Part shown: piece after piece, positions 37,301 to 57,964 of the stretch
Layout of the letters: each line of letters begins with the position of its first letter
Numbering within the stretch: the stretch's first letter is position 1
DNA from: Branchiostoma floridae
Taxonomy: Eukaryota > Chordata > Leptocardii > Amphioxiformes > Branchiostomatidae
NCBI RefSeq assembly: GCF_000003815.2
Contig: NC_049979.1
Span: forward strand, 1,952,327-2,016,326
Direction: 5' to 3'
DNA: 64,000 bases
Notes under the pieces: model-generated
The model's database searches: none
The model's input: the letters and a program-made list of their open reading frames with translations, nothing else
What the model was told of the DNA's origin: nothing
Made by a program: the position numbers and the translations under genes

Positions 37301-40300
37301 GGCCTGGGGTCACTTTGTAAGCTGTCACCAGGTTCTTGTTGCTGCTTTTCTGGACCTATTTATAGTGTGATGTGTAGGGCGACTTTAAACTATGGTGCTT
37401 ATGATGGTGCTTACGCGTGTAAAACATCTTTACTGATTCCCTCGGCCTGGTCAGTCTTTATTTCAAAGGTTTTTTCTGCAATTTTGAGATTATACCCCGT
37501 GTACAGGCCCAGATCCCATTGAAATCTGTATATTCTGTTGCTGTTCGTTTGTATTAGGTTCGTTTCATAAACATTTCCATCACATGGACTAAAAACGTGG
37601 GACCATGACACGTGTACTGGTCGGCTCTTGTTGGTCGCTTCCAAGAACAGAGCTACCCAAACAGCAGTCTTGGTATTCAGGCTACGTGGTCGGTCATATT
37701 TATGACGTGATAGGCAGAAGGACACAGATGTATTTTCATTTTAGCCATAATTTGTTTGTCGATTGTCTCAAGATAAGACGCGTTTCTAGAAGCACCCTTT
37801 TATCTAGTTCGATATGTACCGGTTGATTAAGTATAAGTGTTGCCTGTTGTTAAGATACTGTTCTGTTCAATTTAAGTTTTGGTATAGCTAATAACTTAAA
37901 GCCTGTAATGTTGGGAGGAGACGGACGCGTGTTTTTGTTCTGGAAGTTGGGAGAATCAGTTACTACAATCGTGTCTATTTTATCATGGTTGTAAAGGGGA
38001 GGGCAATGCCAAAAATGTTGCAGTTGTCTGTTGAGGAAATGGAATATTTTTCGAGGTAGCCAAACGTTTATAACTGTGTTCAAGAGGACAATGGGGTGCT
38101 GAAGCCATTTATAGGCGAACTCGAGGTATTGTAAATTTTGTGAAACGTACAGAGAGGTCCTCGGTCGGTATTTGCGCTAAAATGGCGAGCCGCAGTTAAC
38201 TTGTAAAGTTGTGCGGGCATATCGAAATAAATAATCGTTACCGATTCAGTCAAGTTGTGATTAGCCCACTGTTTGGATGTTTTCTGGTCGTCTTGAGATT
38301 TTTTTCTTTTTACGAACAACATGAAGAGGCATAGGGTCACTTTGAAATCCGTGCAGCCAGCTTGTCTTCATTTTAGGACCGGATTAGAGTGTGATGTTGA
38401 TAGCCGCAGTTTATAATGGCCGTAAAATGGTGATTGAATGTTTTTTTTCGCTTCGTCGTTTTCGTTACTGATCATAAATTCACTATATACTAGTCAGTAT
38501 AGATTTCATTTTTCTGAACGTCTTGGACTGTTTTCCTTTTTTCAAGTAAGATGCATGTAGAGGACTGTATACGTCACCTAGAAATCTATGTAATTACTTC
38601 TTCTTTGATTTGACCATTGTGTCTTTATTGAAATCCCCTATTATCACCGGGCGTAGATTTTTAGATTTTGTTGTATTGCTGTGTTGGTTGTTGTTTTTCG
38701 GCTATGTCATTCCTTGGCGTGTTAAGAATATTCCTGATACATAGGACGAAACATCTGTAGATTAACATACAAGTACTATTCAAAATTTGTTAGTGAGGGC
38801 CTTGTGGAAAAATACCTCGTTTACCAGTACACGTCATCATAGTGTCTAAAATACTTCACTTTACTGTACTGTTGTATATTCAAAGAGCGGGTATAAAGTT
38901 TCAGACTGTATAGACAATACTGGGAAATGAGTAGGCCCGGAATACTTTGCAAACTGTGAAGTTGCTGCTCTTCTATCTACTTCGTGAGATGTTTAGCGCC
39001 ACAATTATCAATTTGTGTAAAGATAAAGCTATAAAATTACGTAAAAATTCTAAAGGTTGGTTACTGAGTCCGTCAGAGAGTGGTGAAACCCAATTTGATA
39101 TGTCTTTCTAGCCATCCTGATTTTTCTTCTGTTATAAGTAGGGCATGTGATAGCCCGGGGTTACCTTGTGAGCTGTGGTTCTTGTTGCTGCATTTGTGGA
39201 CTTGTTCAGGGTGTGATGTGTGGCATTTTCTGGGTCGGTTTTTGAGATAAAATTGTGATCCGGAATTAACTTGTAAAAAATGTGGTGGCATATGGAAATA
39301 ATCGTTACCGATTCAGTCAAGTTGTGATCAGCCCACTTTTCAGAGGTTTTCTGGTCGTCTTGATATTTTCCTTCTTTTTGCGTACAACATGAAGAGGCAC
39401 GGGTCACTTTGAAATCTGTGTAGCCAGCTTGTCTTCACTTTGTTACCAGTTTAGATTGTGATGTTGATAGCCGCAATTAATAATGGTTAACGTTACTAGT
39501 GTTACCAATTGTTAAAATGGCAATGAATCGATTTCTTCCGATTTTATTCATGAGTGCTTGGTCAGTACGTAATTTATAAGTTATTTTCTGAGCTTTTCTT
39601 ATTAAAGTAAGTCACAGTTAGAGACATGTAGTTACGTTGAAATCAAAGTAATCACTTGTTCTTTACTGTTGACTATTGTACCCTTATTAGAATCCCTGAT
39701 TATTTTGATCCTTCGCCGTAGATTTTTAAATATTGTTGTGAATTTGTGTGGATTGTTCTTGTTCGGCCACGTCAGTCCATAGTGTGTCATAAGTATCTAT
39801 ATTAAATAGAGTGAAACATCAGTCAACTACACATGTATGTACTACTCGACATTTGTTGGTGAGGGCAAACTGGAAAAAATACCTCGTTTACCAGTATATG
39901 TGATCACAGTTTCTAAAATGTTTCACTTTACTGTACTGTTGTATATTTAAAGAGCAGGTATAAAGTTTCAGACTGTTTAGACGACGATGGGAAATGAGGC
40001 GGCCTTTGCAAACTGTAAAGCTAGTTTCTGCTTTTCTGTCTTGTTAGTGAGATATTTAGCGCCCAAATCATCAATTTGTGTAAAGATAAAGCTGCGCATT
40101 ACGTACAAATTCTACCGGTTTGTTGCTGTTTCCGTCAGTGGTTAACCTGCATTTCAATTTTATTGTAGCCTGTTGTTTTTACTTATGTTAGGTTAAAGTA
40201 GGGCATGCACGCGAAGGCACGGGGTCACCTTGTTAGCTGTGGTTCTTCTGCATTTCTGGACTTGTTCAGAGTGTGATGTGTGACACTACACTGTACACAA

Positions 40301-42969
40301 TAGTGCTAATCGTGGTGCTTACGCGTTTGAGATATCTCTACAGGTTCGCTCGGCCTGGGCAGTCTTCATTTCATAAGTTTATAAGCCTTAACAAGGTTGA
40401 AAGTTGTTCAGAGTGTGATGTGTTGCTTAACACTGTTAACAATGGTGATAAAGATGATGATTCCGCGTTTGAAATATCTTTGCTGACTTCATTGGGCCTA
40501 GTCCGTCTTCATTTCGTAAGTTTTATCCTGGAATTTTGAGATGAAGCCATACGAAGAGGCGAGGGGTCCTCTTGAAATCTGTATATTCAGTTGCTGTTCT
40601 TTTGCACTAGGTTCGTTTCATATAACCATACCCATAACATGGACTAAAAACGTGAGACCATAACACGTGTACTGGTCGGCACTCGTTGGTCGCTTCCAAG
40701 AACAGAGCTATCCAAGCAGCCATATTGGTATTCCCACGGGAGGGGCTAGGATTCAGGTTACGTCGTTGGTCAGAATTATCACGTGATAGGCAGAAGGACA
40801 CGGATAGCTTCATTTTCCCATCATTTGTTTCTCGGTTTTGTCAAGACAAGACGTGTTTTCAAAACCACCCCGTCTATCTTTTTTCACCGACAGAGGCATC
40901 CTTTCTCGGTATGTACCATCCTTTTCGGTGTATATATATATGCCTGTTGCTTCAAAGTGTTGCCTGATGTTTTAGCTACTGTTTTGTTTAAGTTTTGGTA
41001 TAGTTGATGAAGCGGGCCATGTTGGGAGAAGGGCGCGTGTCTTTCATCTGGAAGTTGGGAGGCATATCTGTACAATCGTACCCGTTTTATCAGGGTTGTA
41101 AAGTGAGGGCAATCATTGTAGTTGTGGGAGCGTTAAGGAAATGTACAAACAGGTTCTGGGTCCGTTTTTGCGGTAAAATTGTGATCCGCAGATAACTTGT
41201 AAAAATTGTGCTGGCATATGGAAATAATCGTTACCGATTCAGTCAAGTTGTGATCAGCCCACTTTTCAGAGGTTTTTTTGGTCGTCTTGATATTTTCCTT
41301 CTTTTTACGTACCACATGAAGAGTCACGGGGTCATTTTGAAATCTGTGTAGCCAGCTTGTCTTCATTATTTAGACCTGTTCAGAGTGTGATGTTGATAGC
41401 CGCAATTAATAATAGCTGTAAAATGTTGATTTAATAATTTTCTAGCTTGATTGTGTCCGTTACTGATTTCATTATGGCGTGATATACATTTCACTTCACT
41501 TCATAGTGTTTGATGCCACAGTTAACGTTACTTGTGTTATACGTTACCAATGATTAAAATGGCGATGAATCAATTTCTTCCGATTTTATTCATGAGTGCT
41601 TGGTCAGTACGTAATCCATAAGTTATTTTCTGATCATGAGCTTCTTAAGCTGTTTTCCCTCTTAAAGTAAGTCACAGTTAGAGACATGTAGTTACGTTGA
41701 AATCTAAGTAATCACTTGTTCTTTACTGTTGAATATTGTACCCTTATTAGAATCCCTGATTATTTTTATCCTTCGCCGTAGATTTTTAAATATTGTTGTG
41801 AATTTGTGTGGATTGTTCTTGTTATGCCACGTCAGTCCATAGTGTGTCATAAGTATCTATATTAAATAAAGTGAAACATCAGTCAACTACACATTTATGT
41901 ACTACTCGACATTTGTTGGTGAGGGCCTTGTGGAAAATACCTCGTTTACCAGTACATGTGATCACAATGTCTAAAATACTTCACTTTACCGTACTGTTGT
42001 ATATTCAAAGAGCGGGTATAAAGTTTCAGACTGTATAGACGATACTGGGAAATGAGCAGGCCCGGAATACTCTGCAAACTGTGAAGTTGCTGCTCTTCTC
42101 TCTAGCTAGCGAGATATTTAGCGCCACAATTATCAATTTGTGTAAAAATAAAGCCGTGCATCAGGTAAAAATTCTAACGGTTGGTTACTGATTCCGTCAA
42201 GTTGTCGTCAACCTGCATTTCATTTTTATTGTAGCTTGTTGTTTTTACTTCTGTTAAGTTAAAGTAGGGCATGTAAATGCCAGGGGTCTTTGTAAGCTGC
42301 GGTTCTTGTTGCTGCTTTTCAGGACTTGTTCAGAGTGTGATGTGTGGCGCGACTTAAACAATGGTGGTAAAGATGGTGCTTACGCGTGTGAAACATCTTT
42401 ACTGATTCCCTCGGCCTGATCAGTCTTTATTTCGAAGGTTTTTTCTACAATTTTGAGATTAAGCCACATATATAAGGGTCCTCTTCAAATCTGTATATTC
42501 TGTTGCTGTTCTTTTGTACTAGGTTCGTTTCATAACCATTTCCATCACATGGACTAAAAACGTGGGACCATGACACGTGTACTGGTCGGCTCTTGTTGGT
42601 CGCTTCAAAGAACAGAGCTACCCAAACAGTAATCTTGGTATTCAGGCTACGTGGCTGGTCATATTTATGACGTGATAGGCAGAAGGACACAGATATATTT
42701 TCATTTTATCCATAATTCGTCGGTTGTCTCAAGATAAGACGCGTTTGTAGAAGCACCCTTTTATCTAGTTCGATATGTACCGGTTGATTAAGTAAAAGTG
42801 TTGCCTTTTTTTCAGATACTGTTCTGTTCAATTTAAGTTTTGGTATAGCTAATAACTTAAAGCCTGTAATGTTGGGAGGAGACGGACGCGTGTTTTTGTT
42901 CTGGAAGTTGGGAGAATCAGTTACTACAATCGTGTCTATTTTATCATGGTTGTAAAGGGGAGGGCAATG

Positions 42970-43124
42970 NNNNNNNNNNNNNNNNNNNNNNNNNNNNNNN
43001 NNNNNNNNNNNNNNNNNNNNNNNNNNNNNNNNNNNNNNNNNNNNNNNNNNNNNNNNNNNNNNNNNNNNNNNNNNNNNNNNNNNNNNNNNNNNNNNNNNNN
43101 NNNNNNNNNNNNNNNNNNNNNNNN
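42970..43124. other. Assembly gap (155 N)
   Basis: The paralogous unit at 38009-38163 has 155 bp between the same flanks, so the gap size is right. Confidence 0.8.
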
Positions 43125-43312
43125 GTCGGTATTTGCGCTAAAATGGCGAGCCGCAGTTAACTTGTAAAGTTGTGCGGGCATATCGAAATAAATAATCGTT
43201 ACCGATTCAGTCAAGTTGTGATTAGCCCACTGTTTGGACGTTTTCTGGTCGTCTTGAGATTTTTTTCTTTTTACGAACAACATGAAGAGGCATAGGGTCA
43301 CTTTGAAATCTG

Positions 43313-43412
43313 NNNNNNNNNNNNNNNNNNNNNNNNNNNNNNNNNNNNNNNNNNNNNNNNNNNNNNNNNNNNNNNNNNNNNNNNNNNNNNNNNNNNNNNN
43401 NNNNNNNNNNNN
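43313..43412. other. Assembly gap (100 N)
   Basis: The paralogous unit near 38350-38411 predicts only about 60 missing bases here. Confidence 0.7.
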
Positions 43413-46185
43413 TATAATGGCCGTAAAATGGTGATTGAATGTTTTTATCGCTTCGTCGTTTTCGTTACTGATCATAAATTCACTAGGGCGCGATCAGTAT
43501 AGATTTCATTTTTCTGAACGTCTTGGACTGTTTTCCTTTTTTCAAGTAAGATGCATGTAGAGGACTGTAGTCACCTAGAAATCTATGTAATTACTTCTTC
43601 TTTGATTTGACCATTGTGTCTTTATTGAAATCCCCTATTATCACCGGGCGTAGATTTTTAGATTTTGTTGTGTTTCTGTGTTGGTTGTTGTTTTTCTGCT
43701 ATGTCAGTCAAGTTGTGATCAGCCCACTTTTCAGAGGTTTTCTGGTCGTCTTGATATTTTCCTTCTTTTTGCGTACAACATGAAGAGGCACGGGTCACTT
43801 TGAAATCTGTGTAGCCAGCTTGTCTTCACTTTGTTACCAGTTTAGATTGTGATGTTGATAGCCGCAATTAATAATGGTTAACGTTACTAGTGTTACCAAT
43901 TGTTAAAATGGCAATGAATCGATTTCTTCCGATTTTATTCATGAGTGCTTGGTCAGTACGTAATTTATAAGTTATTTTCTGAGCTTTTCTTATTAAAGTA
44001 AGTCACAGTTAGAGACATGTAGTTACGTTGAAATCAAAGTAATCACTTGTTCTTTACTGTTGACTATTGTACCCTTATTAGAATCCCTGATTATTTTGAT
44101 CCTTCGCCGTAGTTTTTTAAATATTGTTGTGAATTTGTGTGGATTGTTCTTGTTCGGCCACGTCAGTCCATAGTGTGTCATAAGTATCTATATTAAATAG
44201 AGTGAAACATCAGTCAACTACACATGTATGTACTACTCGACATTTGTTGATGAGGGCAAACTGGAAAAAATACCTCGTTTACCAGTATATGTGATCACAG
44301 TTTCTAAAATGTTTCACTTTACTGTACTGTTGTATATTTAAAGAGCAGGTATAAAGTTTCAGACTGTTTAGACGACGATGGGAAATGAGGCGGCCTTTGC
44401 AAACTGTAAAGCTAGTTTCTGCTTTTCTGTCTTGTTAGTGAGATGTTTAGCGCCCAAATCATCAATTTGTGTAAAGATAAAGCTGCGCATTACGTACAAA
44501 TTCTACCGGTTTGTTGCTGTTTCCGTCAGTGGTTAACTTGCATTTCAATTTTATTGTAGCCTGTTGTTTTTACTTATGTTAGGTTAAAGTAGGGCATGCA
44601 CGCGAAGGCACGGGGTCACCTTGTTAGCTGTGGTTCTTCTGCATTTCTGGACTTGTTCAGAGTGTGATGTGTGACACTACACTGTATACAATGGTGCTAA
44701 TCCTGTTGCTTACACGTCTGAGATATCTCTACAGGTTCGCTCGGCCTGGCCAGTCTTCATTTCATAAGTTTATAAACCTTAACAAGGTTGAAAGCTGTTT
44801 AGAGTGCGCTGTGTTGCTTAACACTGTTAACAATGGTGATAAAGATTATGCTTCCGCATTTGAAATATCTTTCCTGACTCCATCGGTCCTAGTCCGTCTT
44901 CATTTCGTAAGGGAGGGTTGAGGAAATGCAAAGACAGGTTCTTGGTCCGTTTTTACGGTAAAATTGTGATCCGCAGTTAACTTGTAAAAATTGTGCTGGC
45001 ACATGTAAATAATCGTTACCGATTCAGTCAAGTTGTGATCAGCCCACTTTTCAGAGGTTTTCTGGTCGTCTTGAGATTTTCCTTTCCTTTGCTTACAACA
45101 TGGTGTCACTTTGAAATCTGTATAGTCAGCTTGTCGTCAATTGTTGGACCAGTTCAGAGTGTGATGTTGATAGCCGCATTTAATAATGGCTGTAAAATGG
45201 CGATTGGATTTTTTTAGCTTCTTCGCGTTCGGTACTGATTTTAATAGGGCGCGGTCAAAATACGTTTCATAATATCTTTTTCTGAGATCGTTGAGGTGTT
45301 TTCTATATCTATCTTAAAGTACGTCACATGTAGAGGCCTGGAGTCACCTGGAGTCATCCATGTAATTACTCGTTCTTTGATGTTGACCATTGTGTCTTTA
45401 TTGAAATCCCTTATCATCACCCGTCATAGATTTTTAGATTTTGTTGTATTTCTTGTAGGTTGTTGTTGGTCGGCTATGTCAGTCCATAGCGTGTTATGAA
45501 TATTCCTTCTAGATAGGGTGAAACATCGGTAGACTAACAATCATGTACTATTCGACATTTGTTGGTGAGGGTAATGTGGAAAAATATCTCCTTTGGCTGT
45601 ACATGCGATCCCAGCTGCTAAAATATTACATTTTACCGTACTGCGGTATATAGTTAAAGAGCGGCTATAAAGTTTCGGACTGTTTATACGATAGTGGGAA
45701 ATGAGTCGGCCTGGGATACTTTGCAAATTGTGATGCTAGTTGCTGCTGTTCTCTCTAGTTAGTGAGATGTTTAGCGCCACAATCATCATTTTTTGTAAAG
45801 ATAAAGCTGCGCATTACGTGCAAATTCTAAGGTTGGTTACCTTTTCCGTCAGGGTGTGGTTAACCTGCATTTCATTTTTATTGTAGCCTCCTGTTTTTTT
45901 TTCTGTTAAAGTAGGGCATCTGAAGGCCCGGGATCACTTTGTAAGCTGTCACCAGGTTTTTGTTGCTGCTTTTCTGGACTTATTCATAGTGTGATGTGTA
46001 GCGCGACTTTACACTATGGTGCTTTTGATGGTGCCTACGCGTGTAAAACATCTTTACTGATTCCCTCGGCCTGGTCAGTCTTTATTTCAAAGGTTTTTCT
46101 GCAATTTTGAGATTAAGCCGCGTGTAGAGGCCCGGGTCCGATTGAAATCTTTATATTCTGTTGCTGTTTGTATTAGGTTCGTTTT

Positions 46186-46799
46186 CGTCAATGGCTGGCT
46201 ACGAGGTTGATCAGATTTATTACGTGGGGGTGTGGAAACAGCGTTTGCGCGTTTTGGACAGAAGCCGTTGTTTTGAAAGTAAGGGACTGTGGATAGGATC
46301 CAGGCAGGCTGGGTAGAATCTATTTCTGTGGAAGGTCCGAATTGTGTTGCAAGTTTTAGACAAGATTGGTCTGCATTCCAGACAGTCCAGGGCCTACATA
46401 GGCCATCTCCTCGTTCGGCTCAAGGGTCGGAGCAAGGTGTGGACTGTGTGTATAGATGAGTATACTTAGGGTAAGGGCACAGTACTAGCCGGCAGTTTCG
46501 TAAGATGCCCTTTGCACTTAGAAACAGGCAGCTAAAAGGGAATTCCCACAGGGATTGAGGACAGATGATGTTTCTATATCTTGTTCTTCAATCTTACGAA
46601 TCACAGAGAGAGCACGTTTTACACATTGTTGATTGTGATAGACATTAGAAACTCCATAGCTTTTGGTAAGTAAACCGGTAGAGACTCAATAGTACTAGAA
46701 TGTGAAATGAAAGACGGTGATGAGAACTTAACATTTTATCGTTGTCTCTTGTGTGAATATTTCATTTTGCCGAATACTAATTGCATTCTTTCTTTATAG
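46186..46799. other. Upstream region of the atpB gene
   Basis: Array similarity has ended. A degenerate copy of the dispersed repeat also seen at 5250-5360 and 5995-6095 lies at about 46539-46625 (gaattcccacagggattgaggaca). No TATA box or other promoter could be assigned with confidence. Just before exon 1 there is a branch-site-like tactaat (46775-46781) and a pyrimidine-rich run ending in AG at 46798-46799. These look like a 3' splice site, so the transcript probably begins with a non-coding exon further upstream. Confidence 0.5.
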
Positions 46800-46833
46800 G
46801 TTTTTGGATAACTTGAGTGAAGATTGAATCACA

Positions 46834-54432
<7,599 letters not shown>

Positions 54433-54785
54433 GCAGTAGCTCCCGAGACGCTGCCAACAGCCTCGCGCTGTGAGAACCACCATCTCCCCCGCCTCAGTGT
54501 TAACACTGCATCACGTGACAAGCTACATCAACCAATCACCGTCCTTCATCGTAACACGTGCAGATAAACAATAACATGCCAATACATTTAGTCCATATAC
54601 ATACGGTCGTTACAATCTGCAAGATTAACCGACGTTGTTGTAATACTGATGAGTCATTTGTGATTTTCGATCTGTATACACATGTAAGTTTCTGCATATG
54701 AATGGTGCTTCATTTGATCCATATAAAATGTGGCTTGGTAAAGTTGTATTGCAGTTAATAAACAAAGATGTGTGGTCGAAATGTT
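54433..54785 (+). other. atpB 3' untranslated region
   Basis: Non-coding tail from the stop codon to just past the polyadenylation signal AATAAA at 54757-54762. A GT/T-rich stretch (tgtggtcgaaatgtttgttgg) follows and would serve as the downstream element. Confidence 0.7.
54757..54762 (+). promoter_or_regulatory. Polyadenylation signal AATAAA
   Basis: Canonical AATAAA about 325 bases after the TGA, with a GT-rich element roughly 10-30 bases beyond. Confidence 0.75.
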
Positions 54786-55262
54786 TGTTGGTTCTACTTT
54801 TTTCATCTTTAATTAGTTAGAATTTGAAGTTTTGATGATAATGAATTGGAACGTTATGTTTCCGAAGACCAGGGATATTACTTTGAAAATCTAACAGGCC
54901 GAATAGAATGAAAATACTTGTAAGAAAATAAATGACATTCAGAATTCAGAGAAGAACTTGAGGATAAATATAGATTAACCAAGATGGCCACGTACAATGG
55001 GTAATGAGGGTTTATTTGGCGAATCTTGACATATAGTTTCATATTGAAATGAAAGAGAAGGTAAAATGATATTGATACTTTCCTTGCCTGCAATAATCAT
55101 GTAGGTTTAACACTCCTTTTGGGGATTTAGGGACGAAAGAATAACAACAACAATACATGTAAGATACACAAACAAACCGTGAAATTGGGCAATTTTAATC
55201 GTCACCCCTCCCAAATTAATGGAAAGGTCCAACTGTCATGAGCACGGTCCAAGGTAGCAGAA
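54786..55262. other. Unassigned intergenic sequence
   Basis: AT-rich. No gene or repeat unit was recognised between the atpB 3' end and the tandem repeats. Confidence 0.4.
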
Positions 55263-56613
55263 CAGGCTGCATTTCGGTATTTCATATACATATTCTTAAC
55301 AATGGGAATCATGGGAGAAAGAGGCTGTCAAAAATCACCTATCTGACTTTTAGAACATGAAAAACTCACATTGGCATGGTTGTCCGACCTCTGAAGAGTA
55401 ATTTAACGACAAAAAAAGGAAAAAATTTACGGCGGAATTATATTATATGCCGTCAAAACATCGGTGGGAGACCTTTTCACCCCCTTTCACTGCATGTAAA
55501 CAACACCAAAACACCTAACTTCTAAGGCCTACTGCAGCCACAAATATCACTAAAAATCTGTTTTTTCAACATGATATAGAAGCTACAACCCTTACCTATA
55601 ATATGCACCTCCAAAATCCAAACATATCCCAAGAAAAACAATTTTACAGCCACTTTTGCCAAGCCTACCTAAGCATTCTGAGGGCACTAAAACTGGGTCA
55701 TCTGCGCAAGTCCGGAAATACTGAAATTTGCCCTGTCACCCCCCTGAACTTGAGAATTGACAAATTTCAATCATTTCGCATGATGCGGGTAAGAGTTGTC
55801 AAACAATATCCCAACTTTCAAAGCTTTCTGACCAAGAATGGTCCCAGGGGAGTAGATCTCATGGCAGGTGTCAGAGGACTTTCCTCAAGGCTTTGGCAGT
55901 GGTCTGATGCATTTGATAGGCGCCATAGCATTCACCAAAAAGTGACACAAACTGAAGAAAAAGTTAAAAATTGATCTTTCTAGCATAAGGAGAGTAGTCT
56001 CTAACCATTTACACAACTAAAAGTTGTATTGAAAAGCGCTCAGGTTAGACTTTGAAGCATTTTATGATAGTACATATTGCATTGTCAATAAAAGGTACAG
56101 AAAGTACGAAATCAGCCCCCAAAACACTAAAATGGCAGAATTTCTTAATAAATTTCATTTAGTTGAGTAAGGTAAATCCTTTCTATTGCCCACATAACCA
56201 ATTGGGGGGAACACATTAGCCCCCGAGGACATATAAGCCCCCAAGGGCACACCTACACCCCCCCCCCCCATTCTGTGCACTCCCAGTATCTGCTCCAAAG
56301 TGTGGTTCAACAGCATTTAGATACAAATTTTGGTGTCTAAATTGATGGAGAGTAGTCTCCTTGTGACAGGGTGAGCAGATTTTACCATTTTCCCCTGTTT
56401 GTGTCACTTTTTGCCAAGCGATATGAAGTCTAATCAAAGCCACAAACCTTACCACAGGCCTCCTGACACCTGTGCTCCCTGGGGACCAATCCTAGGGGTA
56501 GGGTCTCCGTGAAGTCTTTTAAACTTGTGACGATGCTTGACAACCCTTCCCGCATCACTTGAAGTGTCTTGACACCTGCCAATATTGAACTTGAATACCC
56601 TGCCTAACGCATG
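55263..56613. repeat. 1351-bp tandem repeat, copy 1
   Basis: Begins caggctgcatttcggtattt and ends tgcctaacgcatg. The right two thirds (about 55735-56613) is a long imperfect inverted repeat: arm 1 at about 55745-56001, arm 2 at about 56345-56610, separated by ~343 bp containing a poly-C run and cagcccccaaaacac. The left ~470 bp is single-copy within the unit. A 123-codon open frame at 55603-55974 is not considered coding. Confidence 0.92.
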
Positions 56614-57964
56614 CAGGCTGCATTTCGGTATTTCATATACATATTCTTAACAATGGGAATCATGGGAGAAAGAGGCTGTCAAAAATCACCTATCTGACTT
56701 TTAGAACATGAAAAACTCACATTGGCATGGTTGTCCGACCTCTGAAGAGTAATTTAGCGACAAAAAAAGGAAAAAATTTACGGCGGAATTATATTATATG
56801 CCGTCAAAACATCGGTGGGAGACCTTTTCACCCCCTTTCACTGCATGTAAACAACACCAAAACACCTAACTTCTAAGGCCTACTGCAGCCACAAATATCA
56901 CTAAAAATCTGTTTTTTCAACATGATATAGAAGCTACAACCCTTACCTATAATATGCACCTCCAAAATCCAAACATATCCCAAGAAAAACAATTTTACAG
57001 CCACTTTTGCCAAGCCTACCTAAGCATTCTGAGGGCACTAAAACTGGGTCATCTGCGCAAGTCCGGAAATACTGAAATTTGCCCTGTCACCCCCCTGAAC
57101 TTGAGAATTGACAAATTTCAATCATTTCGCATGATGCGGGTAAGAGTTGTCAAACAATATCCCAACTTTCAAAGCTTTCTGACCAAGAATGGTCCCAGGG
57201 GAGTAGATCTCATGGCAGGTGTCAGAGGACTTTCCTCAAGGCTTTGGCAGTGGTCTGATGCATTTGATAGGCGCCATAGCATTCACCAAAAAGTGACACA
57301 AACTGAAGAAAAAGTTAAAAATTGATCTTTCTAGCATAAGGAGAGTAGTCTCTAACCATTTGCACAACTAAAAGTTGTATTGAAAAGCGCTCAGGTTAGA
57401 CTTTGAAGCATTTTATGATAGTACATATTGCATTGTCAATAAAAGGTACAGAAAGTACGAAATCAGCCCCCAAAACACTAAAATGGCAGAATTTCTTAAT
57501 AAATTTCATTTAGTTGAGTAAGGTAAATCCTTTCTATTGCCCACATAACCAATTGGGGGGAACACATTAGCCCCCGAGGACATATAAGCCCCCAAGGGCA
57601 CACCTACACCCCCCCCCCCCATTCTGTGCACTCCCAGTATCTGCTCCAAAGTGTGGTTCAACAGCATTTAGATACAAATTTTGGTGTCTAAATTGATGGA
57701 GAGTAGTCTCCTTGTGACAGGGTGAGCAGATTTTACCATTTTCCCCTGTTTGTGTCACTTTTTGCCAAGCGATATGAAGTCTAATCAAAGCCACAAACCT
57801 TACCACAGGCCTCCTGACACCTGTGCTCCCTGGGGACCAATCCTAGGGGTAGGGTCTCCGTGAAGTCTTTTAAACTTGTGACGATGCTTGACAACCCTTC
57901 CCGCATCACTTGAAGTGTCTTGACACCTGCCAATATTGAACTTGAATACCCTGCCTAACGCATG
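56614..57964. repeat. 1351-bp tandem repeat, copy 2
   Basis: Nearly identical to copy 1 at an exact offset of 1351. The few differences include atttaacg against atttagcg and catttaca against catttgca. Confidence 0.93.

Larger units (their letters stand above)
6720..46185. repeat. ~39-kb complex tandem array with higher-order structure
   Basis: The same phrases recur through the whole interval: attcagtcaagttgtgat-agccca near 7836, 11212, 12646, 19658, 21176, 22374, 24226, 25278, 25972, 27858, 29034, 31008, 32047, 34012, 35086, 36400, 38251, 39315, 41238, 43208, 43706 and 45024. Spacings from 27858 onward often alternate between about 1.0-1.3 kb and about 1.85-1.97 kb, giving ~3 kb higher-order units. 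Within units, shorter diverged sub-repeats share a skeleton of tcagagtgtgatg, an aatggtg-taaa stretch, ctgattc-gtc-gg, gtcagt-ttcattt and gaggc-ggggtcac. Small open frames (60-120 codons) recur only because the DNA is duplicated; no conserved protein is recognised. Confidence 0.9.
34301..46185. repeat. Distal part of the array: recent 4.2-kb and 8.6-kb duplications
   Basis: About 34300-35250 recurs at about 38540-39480 (offset 4235) and partly at 43706-43880. About 36000-37300 recurs at about 44640-45950 (offset 8623). Identity is much higher than between neighbouring units, so these arose by recent unequal exchange. The array ends where repeat similarity stops at about 46185. Confidence 0.8.

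Noticed and set aside
22655-45499. Recurring 60-118 codon open frames in the large array (for example at 22655, 36673 and 45296)
   Set aside because: They recur only at the offsets of the segmental duplications, are hydrophobic or low in information, lack known domains and are broken in sister units.
55603-55974. 123-codon open frame repeated in tandem copies 1 and 2 and again at 62435-62806
   Set aside because: Repetition follows the DNA duplication. Against the diverged copy nearly all base changes I could see alter the residue (for example L to P, C to S, F to S, M to V, K to I), so there is no sign of protein-level selection, and the frame spans one arm of an inverted repeat.
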